From Bacteroidota bacterium (GTDB lineage: Bacteria; Bacteroidota; Bacteroidia; B-17B0; Aurantibacillaceae), in contig JACPOC010000041.1 in NCBI GenBank assembly GCA_016185125.1, positions 62,001 to 126,000 of the forward strand: a stretch of DNA of 64,000 nt. The letters run 5' to 3'. Under the pieces are notes generated by a model. It worked only from the letters and a program-made list of their open reading frames with translations. It made no database searches and had not been told where the DNA came from. The position numbers and the translations under genes are program-made. Position 1 is the stretch's first letter, and every line of letters starts with the position of its first letter. Shown here one piece after another: positions 52,768-60,391 of this stretch.

Positions 52768-52850
52768 AAGATCGCTTCGGGAGAAAATTCCCTCGCGATG
52801 ACGGTGATAAAAAACGTCATTGCGAACGACGTAAGGAGTGAAGCAATCTT
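52768..52850. repeat. interspersed palindromic element of the TCATTGCGA type
   Basis: Two 36-base arms (52768-52803 and 52815-52850) share outer ends in inverted order: AAGATCGCTTC ... CGCGATGACG and, on the other strand, AAGATTGCTTC ... CGCAATGACG. The central 15 bases of each arm differ. Sequences containing CGTCATTGCGA and GAAGCAATC are widespread interspersed repeats in bacterial genomes. Confidence 0.7.
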
Positions 52851-52885
52851 TAACAATGGAAAGCAACAAGCATGGCTTCGAAGCA

Positions 52886-52973
52886 TGTCCTTTCGAGTAG
52901 ATTTTTACTCGCTAAGAGTAAAATCGTATCGAGAAAGGGCATACCACACAGCCCTCGATACAATTTTGCGCTC
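52886..52973. repeat. S unit, second copy
   Basis: This copy matches 52450-52537 at 86 of 88 positions (a C for a T and a G for an A near its end). It is followed by R units at 52983 and 53078, as the first copy is. Confidence 0.85.
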
Positions 52974-53302
52974 TGCTACAAATATACTCGAGCTGACAAA
53001 CGGCATTTAATAGCATTATTAATCATTTAAATCATATCTATCTTGTTATCTGCGTTCTGTTCCGCTATCGCTTCAAATATACTCGAGCTCACAAACGGCA
53101 TTTAATAGCATTATAAATCATTTAAATCATATCTATCGGCGTTATCTGCGTTCTGTTATCGCTATCGCTCCCAAAAAAAGATACTCGCCCGTTTCAGGGT
53201 CAATCCGTTTAGCGAGTCGCTTACCGCAACATTTGTGCTATAATTTCTCAAGACTCAAAAAAATTATAACAACAAATCAAGGAAGACTTGGCAGTCTGAA
53301 TT

Positions 53303-53338
53303 TTTTCTTTCTTTTTCATCAAGGAAAAAGAAAGAAAA
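53303..53338. terminator. perfect 15-bp A/T-rich hairpin, possible terminator
   Basis: The arms TTTTCTTTCTTTTTC (53303-53317) and GAAAAAGAAAGAAAA (53324-53338) pair perfectly around the loop ATCAAG. The stem is purine on one side and pyrimidine on the other. No gene ends nearby on either strand, so it could be an interspersed repeat and not a terminator. The 200 bases to its right, up to the hydrolase gene, show nothing else. Confidence 0.4.
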
Positions 53339-53528
53339 TACTTTTATAATGAATGATTTACAAAATACGTCAATGATAGGCTACTGCGAAAAATCACACG
53401 GTCAAAGCGAGCACTTTACCGAATGATATTCCTTTTATTATTTTATGGATAGGAATGCCTGTTTTTTTTGTAGCCCAATAAAAATTATCTATAAAAACTT
53501 TATTATTTAAATTTGGCTAAAAACGTAT

Positions 53529-53536
53529 TATATTTG
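53529..53536 (+). promoter_or_regulatory. candidate -7 promoter box of the hydrolase gene
   Basis: TATATTTG matches the TAnnTTTG consensus and ends four bases before the ATG at 53541. If it is used, the transcript would have almost no leader. No good -33 box is seen at the normal distance; TTTG at 53512-53515 is too close. Confidence 0.35.
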
Positions 53537-53540
53537 AAAT

Positions 53541-54326
53541 ATGCTATATCATACTTCAAAAGGTTCAGGCTCAAAGGTTATTATTTTTATCCATGGAAAT
53601 TCCTCCGACCATACTTCTTGGCAAGAGGTGCTTAAATATATGCCGGAAAATGAGTACACATTTTTAGCCGTAGATTTACCCGGCCACGGAAAGTCATTTC
53701 GTAGTAAGGATCCTGCTGGTGATTATTCCTTGGGAGGAATGGTAAAACATGTAAAGGAATTTATTAAATCCAATAGTGTTAAACCATATATTCTGGTTGC
53801 CAATTCCCTGGGGGCTAACATTGTTGGAGAGATAGCACCTGATCTTCCTAACTGTAAGGGCATCATGTTGCTTGGCTCCACAGCTGTTGGCAAAGGGCTT
53901 ACTATAAACGAAGCTATATTGCCCAATCCAAATGTTGGAATATGTTTTTCTGAAACTTTTACTGATGAGCAACTCAATAATTTAATAGGCGACGCTGCTT
54001 TTTCGCTTTCTGAACCCCTAAAAGAAACTGTGCGAAAGGCTTTTTATGCAACCGACCCAAAAGTAAGAAGTGCCTTAGGATTTTCTATTATGAACAATGA
54101 ATATACCGATGAACTTGCAAATATCGAAAAAACAAAACTTCCTCTAGCCCTTGTTTACGGGGAACAGGAAAAGCTGTGCAAGATTGATGCGATAAATGTT
54201 TGCGGATTGAAATCATGGAGAAACAATCCCATTACTATTTATAACAGTTCACATTTCTCTCAATTAGATCAGCCGGAAAGTTTTGCAAAGTTGGTGGGGG
54301 AGTTTGCACAAGATTGTTTTAAATAA
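53541..54326 (+). CDS. alpha/beta-hydrolase fold protein
   Basis: This protein (261 residues) has the oxyanion loop FIHGNSSDHTSW at 16-27, the strand-turn FLAVDLPGHGKS, the nucleophile elbow VANSLGAN with Ser89 (GxSxG with the first Gly replaced by Ala), and a terminal His238 in YNSSHFSQLDQPE. The acid could be Asp216 or Glu210, after the LALVYGEQE strand. It is probably a cytoplasmic esterase or thioesterase-like enzyme of unknown substrate. It converges with the LuxR-type gene, and the 3' ends overlap by eight bases. Confidence 0.9.
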   Translation: MLYHTSKGSGSKVIIFIHGNSSDHTSWQEVLKYMPENEYTFLAVDLPGHGKSFRSKDPAGDYSLGGMVKHVKEFIKSNSVKPYILVANSLGANIVGEIAPDLPNCKGIMLLGSTAVGKGLTINEAILPNPNVGICFSETFTDEQLNNLIGDAAFSLSEPLKETVRKAFYATDPKVRSALGFSIMNNEYTDELANIEKTKLPLALVYGEQEKLCKIDAINVCGLKSWRNNPITIYNSSHFSQLDQPESFAKLVGEFAQDCFK

Positions 54327-55131
54327 TTTTATTTTTTACCGCATACACAATCAATTGTGCTACATTACTTGCGCCGGTTTTCACAAGAATATTTTGCCTG
54401 TGATTATTAACAGTATTAACGCTGATATGCAGTTTTTCGGAAATGAGTTTACTGCTTAATCCATCCGCCAGACAAAGCAGAATTATTCGTTCTTGTTTGG
54501 TTAACACTGTGTTTTCTTCGCCCGAAAAAAAGTAGTTTTTAACCAGCACTTCATTTACCTGCTTGCCATCTATTAAATTTGACTTTTCAATTATATGCGA
54601 AACAAGATTTTCTTTAGTAAATACATCCGTAATATCTGTGATGCTTCCAATGCTGTATTTTGGCAAGCCCGTTTTGTCATCCGTAATATAAAAGCCTTTC
54701 TGCAAAAGATTTATCATTTTTTTATTACGTGACCGGAGCCGGAAATTATAGGTAAACGAAAGATCTTTATGCTCTTTTTGAGGAATCATTTTTAAGGTGG
54801 AAAGATTGTGTTGGAATATTTTTTGATTATAAAGCTTAAAATCTTCCTTGTGAAAAATATCCAGCGTTTTCTGTACGCCGTTTTCCATAAAATCCATAGC
54901 ATCATATTGTAGAACAGCCTTAACTCCTTCCGACATAAAAGCGTAGGAGTTTTGGGCATAATCGATGATGAAAAAAAGAGGTAAGGCCGCACTCTTAAAA
55001 GAAGAAATTTTCTTGAATATTTTAGTCAATTCAAAAACAATTTCATCATCCGATGAGGAAGATTGATTGATGCTGTCGCGCAAGTATTTTATATAAGTAA
55101 ACTTTTGAGAGTCCATGAAAATAATAGCCAA
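54319..55131 (-). CDS. LuxR-family transcriptional regulator with PAS-like sensor region
   Basis: This 270-residue protein ends with a LuxR helix-turn-helix (about 205-265): VLTKQERIILLCLADGLSSK, then ISEKLHISVNTVNNHRQNIL and VKTGASNVAQLIVYAV. The N-terminal 180 residues have a PAS-like layout with FFIIDYAQNSYAFMSEGVKA and FTYNFRLRSRNKKMINLLQK, so a small ligand or protein signal may be sensed. No receiver Asp domain is present. A palindrome at 55178-55195 in the divergent gap to the next gene may be its site. Confidence 0.88.
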   Translation of the reverse strand: MAIIFMDSQKFTYIKYLRDSINQSSSSDDEIVFELTKIFKKISSFKSAALPLFFIIDYAQNSYAFMSEGVKAVLQYDAMDFMENGVQKTLDIFHKEDFKLYNQKIFQHNLSTLKMIPQKEHKDLSFTYNFRLRSRNKKMINLLQKGFYITDDKTGLPKYSIGSITDITDVFTKENLVSHIIEKSNLIDGKQVNEVLVKNYFFSGEENTVLTKQERIILLCLADGLSSKLISEKLHISVNTVNNHRQNILVKTGASNVAQLIVYAVKNKII

Positions 55132-55177
55132 GTAAAGTTATTAATTTAATTCGGCTTTCAAAACGTTCATCCTTGTT

Positions 55178-55195
55178 ATAGTTATAAATAACTAT
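55178..55195. promoter_or_regulatory. 18-bp perfect palindrome between divergent genes
   Basis: ATAGTTATAAATAACTAT is a perfect dyad (two-base centre) in the 156-base region between the LuxR-type gene (start 55131, minus) and the lipoprotein gene (start 55288, plus). It is a candidate operator for the LuxR-type protein. It is AT-rich, so chance cannot be excluded. Confidence 0.4.
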
Positions 55196-55287
55196 TTCCC
55201 ACCTTTCTTTCTTTATATAGTTTTACCAACAAAACAGGTATTGTATTTAGTAAACTTATATAAATTTTTTTCTTAAATCCTGCTATT

Positions 55288-56142
55288 ATGACCGGAAAAC
55301 TTTTACTTTTTTTAACTTCCTTTGGAGCCGTTTTTTTTACCCTCTCCTGTGCCGAAAACAAAGAGGCTGATGAGTTTTCTCATGAAGATACACTAACCCT
55401 TGTGCAGGATACTACTAAGGTAACAGTGTCAGATAGCACAAAATTTAAGTTTGACTTTGCTCTGGCTAACATTCCCTCGCCGGCAAACAGCATGCAGGAA
55501 CTCCGCAAATGGAATACGCCGTATCTGGGTAACGTTCTAAATGATCCAAAAAAAGCTCCAAATTATACCAGAGAGTTTGAACGCGCGGTAAATATTGGTA
55601 TTTATAACATTGATATGTCTTACGCCATTGCACATGATAAGGCAGACGATGTGTTAAAGTATATGAAGTGTATAGCCGGGCTTACTCATGCCTTAGGCTT
55701 AGACGGTGCCGTAAATAAAATGGTTGGCAAAAGAACCGAAAATAATATTGGCAACAAAGATTCTCTTTTTAAAATACTTGATGATATTTTCGTTAAAAGC
55801 GATGATTATCTAAGAACCAATGACCGTTTGTTTACCGCGGCGGTAATTTTTACCGGAGGCTGGCTCGAAAGTCTTTATATAACCTGCGAAACAGGCAAAG
55901 AAGTAGATGAAACGGTGAAGCCAAGAGTAAGAACACTTTTGTGGGAACAACGCTTTCACTTAGGCAATATTATTAATCTGCTAAATGACTATAAAGATAA
56001 AAAGGAAGGCATGCAACTTTATGCAGATTTAAAACCAATACATACAGAAATTTCAGCTGTTAAAGTCGGGGAAATGGATGAGGCTGAATTTAATTCTATT
56101 TCAACAAAAATTATTGCGCTGCGCAACAAGCTTACGCGGTAG
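55288..56142 (+). CDS. lipoprotein of unknown function
   Basis: This 284-residue protein has a signal peptide with the lipobox LSCAEN (Cys21) followed by an acidic linker to about residue 50. The rest is largely helical, with LRKWNTPYLGNVLNDPKKAP, FERAVNIGIYNIDMSYAIAH and VIFTGGWLESLYITCETGKE, and no enzyme motif that I recognise. The conserved-looking GGWLESLY core and the even spacing of helices suggest a helical bundle. It is placed downstream of the palindrome that may be read by the LuxR-type regulator. Confidence 0.75.
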   Translation: MTGKLLLFLTSFGAVFFTLSCAENKEADEFSHEDTLTLVQDTTKVTVSDSTKFKFDFALANIPSPANSMQELRKWNTPYLGNVLNDPKKAPNYTREFERAVNIGIYNIDMSYAIAHDKADDVLKYMKCIAGLTHALGLDGAVNKMVGKRTENNIGNKDSLFKILDDIFVKSDDYLRTNDRLFTAAVIFTGGWLESLYITCETGKEVDETVKPRVRTLLWEQRFHLGNIINLLNDYKDKKEGMQLYADLKPIHTEISAVKVGEMDEAEFNSISTKIIALRNKLTR

Positions 56143-56324
56143 TTATAGGCAAGTTAAAAAAACGACATAGTGGACACGAACAGCCAAGAGAACCGATATA
56201 AATTCTGCGTGACAGTTCGCAACGGACCATAAATAAATTTGTAAATAGTGGAGTCCGGCGACCACTCTAAAAACGGGGCGATACCGAAAAGCCATATGAA
56301 TGGGAGAAAAATTTAATAAAAAAT

Positions 56325-56888
56325 ATGAAAAAAATAATTTTAACATTATTCACAGGCTCGATCTTACTTGGGAATGCGTTTGCTCAAAAAGCTGACTGTA
56401 AATATCAAACAGACGAAACAGACAAATTCACAAAAAAGAAAATTCTTTGGACAAAGTGGGATAATTTCACCAAATTTTTAGGGCCATCTGCTCTTGTATG
56501 TGGAATTGCTGAAGGAGATAAAAAATATCACGATTTAAATAATTCATTAGTCGTTCCTTCAGGATCTAAAATAATGATATTATTGGGAGACCAAAGTACC
56601 GTAGAACTTAAGACAGGCCAAGAAACCAAAGGAAGTTCATCCTATGAAGCGCCTGGCTCAGGTAACAACAACACCGATAAATATTTCGTTTCTACAACTA
56701 CTACTATAAAATATATTTTAGATGACAGTGCTATAAAAACATTAATCACCAAAAACCCTACAAGTGTTAGAGTAGAAACTGCCAACGGAAATTATGACTA
56801 CGAATTTGGAAAAAAAGATTTTGAAGACGCAATAAATTGTATTATAAAAATGGGCAGTAGACACCATATAAACGCTTTTACTAATTAG
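56325..56888 (+). CDS. secreted protein of unknown function
   Basis: This protein (187 residues) has a clear signal peptide (KKIILTLFTGSILLGNAFAQ, cleaved after AFA). The mature part is hydrophilic, with a beta-rich look in the middle (VVPSGSKIMILLGDQSTVEL). No domain or C-terminal sorting signal is seen, so it is probably periplasmic. The 182 bases before it carry no gene and are richer in G+C than their surroundings, with no repeat that I can recognise. Confidence 0.72.
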   Translation: MKKIILTLFTGSILLGNAFAQKADCKYQTDETDKFTKKKILWTKWDNFTKFLGPSALVCGIAEGDKKYHDLNNSLVVPSGSKIMILLGDQSTVELKTGQETKGSSSYEAPGSGNNNTDKYFVSTTTTIKYILDDSAIKTLITKNPTSVRVETANGNYDYEFGKKDFEDAINCIIKMGSRHHINAFTN

Positions 56889-56944
56889 AAATACCTATTT
56901 TTTACTCTTCTAACTTAAATAAATTTACAAAAAACCTTTTACTT

Positions 56945-57898
56945 ATGATTAACATTTTAAAAATTCTTCGTTTACCGGTTAGAAATCTGTTATTTCTTTC
57001 ACTCTTAATTCTTAACTCGTCATTCTTAATTTCCCAGAATTTTCCTTACGGATTTAATTACCAGGCCGTAGTAAGAGATGCCAATGGAAGCGCCAAAACC
57101 AATACCACAGTTGGTTTAAGATTAACAATTTTAAAAAGTAATTCAACCGGCACAGTTACTTACCAGGAAACGCAAACTGCCATTACAAATAGTATGGGCC
57201 AGTTTAATGTAACGGTAGGAGGTGGCTCATTTGTGTCAGGAACGGTAAATACTTTTAGTTTAATTAATTGGGCTAATGACATTTATTTTTTAAAAAGTGA
57301 GATACAAACAGGTTCCAGTACTTTTAGTATTATAGGCACCCAGCAATTAATGAGCGTGCCCTATGCTTTGGCAGCCCCTGACCCAACACCTCCGGGCATT
57401 ATACAGGCTTATGGTGCCAGCATTGCGCCTGCCGGATATTTATTATGTGATGGAAGCGCGGTAAGCCGCACTGTTTATAGTAAATTATTTAATGTAATGG
57501 GTACAGCCTATGGCGCAGGCGATGGAAGCACAACCTTTAATTTACCGGATCTGCGCGGGCAGTTTTTGCGTGGTGTAGATGGAAGCGCGGGAAATGATCC
57601 TGATAAGTTAACCCGCACGGCAAGCGCTCCGGGCGGAAATGTGGGAAATATTGTTGGGAGTAGGGAAGCTGATGCATTTCAAGGCCATGGTCATAGTTTA
57701 ATTAGGCCTTCTGATGGGGGAATAGTTGGTACAGCGCCCGGAACACTTGGGACTTCTCCTGGAAGTGCTTGTCAGCCTAGCGGACCAGATGTTGTTATCG
57801 CATCTAACCCATTAACATTAAGCGCGTATGGAACGGCAAAAATTTCGATTGAATCGCGCCCTAAAAATATTTATGTGAATTTTATTGTTAAATATTAA
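56945..57898 (+). CDS. secreted surface protein with a phage-tail-collar-type domain
   Basis: This 317-residue protein has a signal peptide ending NSSFLISQ. The Bacteroidota surface-protein module FNYQAVVRDANGSAKTNTTV follows (about 35-140). The second part is a collar domain (about 148-240) with GIIQAYGASIAPAGYLLCDG, VSRTVYSKLFNVMGTAYGAG and TTFNLPDLRGQFLRGVD. Collar domains are known from phage tail fibres and microcystin-dependent proteins. In this setting it is most likely a cell-surface adhesin or fibre component rather than prophage. No T9SS domain is visible at its C-terminus. Confidence 0.88.
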   Translation: MINILKILRLPVRNLLFLSLLILNSSFLISQNFPYGFNYQAVVRDANGSAKTNTTVGLRLTILKSNSTGTVTYQETQTAITNSMGQFNVTVGGGSFVSGTVNTFSLINWANDIYFLKSEIQTGSSTFSIIGTQQLMSVPYALAAPDPTPPGIIQAYGASIAPAGYLLCDGSAVSRTVYSKLFNVMGTAYGAGDGSTTFNLPDLRGQFLRGVDGSAGNDPDKLTRTASAPGGNVGNIVGSREADAFQGHGHSLIRPSDGGIVGTAPGTLGTSPGSACQPSGPDVVIASNPLTLSAYGTAKISIESRPKNIYVNFIVKY

Positions 57899-57910
57899 TT
57901 AAAAAAAATC

Positions 57911-58954
57911 ATGAAATCAACGCTTCGTTTTTCAAAAATGTTAACTGTAGCATTTTTAATTTTTAATTCTTCATTCTTAATTTCCCAAACTTTTCCTTAC
58001 GGTATCAACTATCAATCCGTGGTAAGAGATGCTAACGGAAATGCAAAAACAAACCAACAGGTGCCTGTTCAGTTTACCATTTATCAAACGACATCATCAG
58101 GTACTATGGTTTGGCAAGAAAGACAATTGCGAACCACAAACAGCATGGGGCAGTTTAACGCGGTTATAGGAACAGGAACTCCGGTAACTCCGTTTACTGC
58201 GGCAAGCTTCAGCCAAATAAACTGGGGTAACGACAGTACCTTTTTTAAAGTAGAAATAAATAGTAATATCAGCTTTACGGGTGTTTTTAGTCAAATAGGA
58301 AACACCACTAAGTTTCAAGCGGTGCCATATGCGCTTAACGCAAAAACTAAAGCGCCAACTGTACAGAAGTTTTTATCGGGTTCAGGAAATTATTCAACAC
58401 CGGCTAATGTATTATATATAAAAGTAAGAATGGTTGGTGGAGGCGGCGGTGGCGCAGGCGGTGGTACCGGAGGAGGATCTGGTGGTATAGGAGGAAACAC
58501 AACTTTTGGCACTCTCACTGCAAACGGAGGTTCTGGTGGCACTCAAAACAACTCACCTATTGGTGCTGGCGGAACTGCTGCTGGTGGAACCATAGCAAAT
58601 ATCAGGGGTGGCAATGGTACAGGAGGAACTGCCCAGGTAGCTAATCTTGCAACTAGTCCAGCTGGCGGAAGTGGTGGATCAACACCCTTTGGCGGAGCAG
58701 GTGGCGGATCAGGTGCAACTAATTCCGGAGCCGGTGGTGGCGGAGGTTCAGGTAATGGAGCAACTTCATCAAATCAAAGTGCAGGAGCAGGTGGCGGTGG
58801 CGGTGGTTATATTGAAACTTTTATAACTCCAACGCCACTCCAAATATTTTCATATGGAATTGGTACAGCAGGTACCGCAGGATCGGCCGGTAGCGTGGGG
58901 TCAGCAGGTAATGCTGGCGGATCTGGTATGGTCATCGTTGAAGAATACTATTAA
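57911..58954 (+). CDS. secreted glycine-rich surface protein
   Basis: This protein (347 residues) shares its first 150 residues with the collar-domain protein 12 bases upstream: signal peptide NSSFLISQ, then INYQSVVRDANGNAKTNQQV and NSMGQFNAVIGTG. The C-terminal 180 residues are a repeat-poor but very glycine-rich domain (VRMVGGGGGGAGGGTGGG near 178 onward) ending YGIGTAGTAGSAGSVGSAGN, the type found in bacterial glycine-rich domain proteins. It is probably a surface or matrix protein. Gene duplication with a swapped C-terminal domain explains the pair. Confidence 0.85.
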   Translation: MKSTLRFSKMLTVAFLIFNSSFLISQTFPYGINYQSVVRDANGNAKTNQQVPVQFTIYQTTSSGTMVWQERQLRTTNSMGQFNAVIGTGTPVTPFTAASFSQINWGNDSTFFKVEINSNISFTGVFSQIGNTTKFQAVPYALNAKTKAPTVQKFLSGSGNYSTPANVLYIKVRMVGGGGGGAGGGTGGGSGGIGGNTTFGTLTANGGSGGTQNNSPIGAGGTAAGGTIANIRGGNGTGGTAQVANLATSPAGGSGGSTPFGGAGGGSGATNSGAGGGGGSGNGATSSNQSAGAGGGGGGYIETFITPTPLQIFSYGIGTAGTAGSAGSVGSAGNAGGSGMVIVEEYY

Positions 58955-59009
58955 TAATTGGCCTACAAGACAAAGTAAATCAAAAAGATATTTATAAGAA
59001 AATAATTAA

Positions 59010-60380
59010 ATGAAAGAACAATTTAAAGCCAAAATGAAAGTAAATATTTATTTGTTTACATTTTTAATTACTCTTAATTGGTCTGTTAATGCGCAAAACA
59101 CTTTCTCCCCATACATGGTCAATGTTGCGGGTGGCGGTGGTAATGTGGGCGGCATTCATTATGATTACACTATCGGCGAACCCATTACCACTTTTGGAGG
59201 CACTTCCTGTGATAGTATCTTCGCGGGATTTCAGCACATGGCCATTGATACGCCGCGTGTAAAAAAAATAATAGTGTCTGCAAGTGGCCCGCTATCCTTT
59301 TGCTTGGGGCAAAGTGTGGTGCTTGGTAATCCTTCCGCTTCAGGATATGTATGGAATAACGGGGCTACCACGCAAAGCATCAATGTAACTGTCAGCGGTG
59401 TGTATTCCTCAACCATCACCAACAGTTGCGGCAATACGCTAAGTTCACTTCCGGTTACAGTTACTGTAATTTCTCCTCCGAGTCCTAGTATCTGTCTGGT
59501 TACGGTTGACAGCCTTGGGCAGAACAATGAAATTTATTGGGAGAAAACACAATATCCCCAGGCAGATACATTTATAGTTTATAGAGAAACAAATGCATTA
59601 CTTTATACGCCTATTGGACGAATCAGTAAAAATCTCTTTAGTAGTTATGTAGATACAAATAGGAGCATTGGGCCTTATACCGGCGATCCTAATTTCTCCT
59701 CTTATAAATATAAACTTCAGATGCGCGATAATTGTGGCAATTTGAGTCTTTTATCAGGCAGCCCTTATCATCAATCCATTAATGTACAGGATGCCCAAAC
59801 CGGTCAATTTAATTGGAATTATTATTTTATTGAAGGAATTGGTATTTTGCCCAGTGCCAGTTATACTTTGTGGCGTCAAAATATATTAACAGGTGTTTCA
59901 ACAACGGTGGGCGCAACTTCCGCGAATTTCGCAAATGATAACCAGTATAATTCTCTTGCGCAGGGAGGTAATGTAAAATGGTTTGTAAGTACCAGCGGGT
60001 TTGTTTGTAATCCAACCTTAAAACAAATTGGAGGCAGTAGTAATGTTTTAGTTGCCAAAACAAGAACAAAGAGTAATCAAACCAATGAAAGACAGTTCCC
60101 TCAGGGACTGAAGGATATTTTAATTAGTAGTAAGGATGTGGCGGTCTATCCAAATCCTGCGAAAAACAGTTTAAGTGTTAAATGCAATGTTTTAACAAGT
60201 GAAGATCATGAAATTGAAATACTCAATATGCTTGGGCAGTTAATGACCTTGAAGTCTATTAAGGCAAACAGCAGTGATGCTCAGGTTTTGGATGTAAGCT
60301 CATTTGTAAAAGGCATTTATACGTTAAGCATAAAATATAATGGTAAAATTATGTGTGTTAAAAAAATAATCATCGAATAA
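59010..60380 (+). CDS. secreted protein with a T9SS type A C-terminal sorting domain
   Basis: This 456-residue protein has a signal peptide (ending SVNAQ), a middle part with PKD/Ig-like look (LSFCLGQSVVLGNPSASGYV and WNNGATTQSINVTVSGVYSS), and two fibronectin-like stretches. The C-terminus from about 375 has VAVYPNPAKNSLSVKC and then GIYTLSIKYNGKIMCVKKII, the standard sorting signal for transport by the type IX system and attachment to the cell surface. It shares the linker TKTRTKSNQTNERQF-type sequence with the next protein. The operon-like position is 11 bases from that gene. Confidence 0.9.
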   Translation: MKEQFKAKMKVNIYLFTFLITLNWSVNAQNTFSPYMVNVAGGGGNVGGIHYDYTIGEPITTFGGTSCDSIFAGFQHMAIDTPRVKKIIVSASGPLSFCLGQSVVLGNPSASGYVWNNGATTQSINVTVSGVYSSTITNSCGNTLSSLPVTVTVISPPSPSICLVTVDSLGQNNEIYWEKTQYPQADTFIVYRETNALLYTPIGRISKNLFSSYVDTNRSIGPYTGDPNFSSYKYKLQMRDNCGNLSLLSGSPYHQSINVQDAQTGQFNWNYYFIEGIGILPSASYTLWRQNILTGVSTTVGATSANFANDNQYNSLAQGGNVKWFVSTSGFVCNPTLKQIGGSSNVLVAKTRTKSNQTNERQFPQGLKDILISSKDVAVYPNPAKNSLSVKCNVLTSEDHEIEILNMLGQLMTLKSIKANSSDAQVLDVSSFVKGIYTLSIKYNGKIMCVKKIIIE

Positions 60381-60391
60381 ATATAATTTCC

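Larger units (their letters stand above)
52397..53300. repeat. nest of intergenic repeats (S and 95-bp R units and a TCATTGCGA palindrome)
   Basis: About 0.9 kb without a gene. S units of 88 bases lie at 52450-52537 and 52886-52973 and differ at two positions. R units of about 95 bases start at 52547, 52642, 52983 and 53078, with a truncated copy at 52737. Between the two S-R groups is a paired-arm element at 52768-52850. The order is S, R, R, partial R, palindrome, S, R, R. The only longer frame in it (52798-53010) crosses the repeat borders and is not considered a gene. Confidence 0.9.

Noticed and set aside
52798-53010. 70-residue plus-strand frame in the repeat nest
   Set aside because: It crosses repeat borders, has no homology pattern, and its sequence is explained by the TCATTGCGA and S repeats.
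53694-53977. Two minus-strand frames inside the hydrolase gene
   Set aside because: They lie wholly within a well-supported alpha/beta-hydrolase gene on the other strand and show no domain.
56945-57898. Prophage tail-fibre gene
   Set aside because: Only the collar domain is phage-like. The N-terminal module and the neighbours are Bacteroidota surface proteins, and no other phage gene is present.
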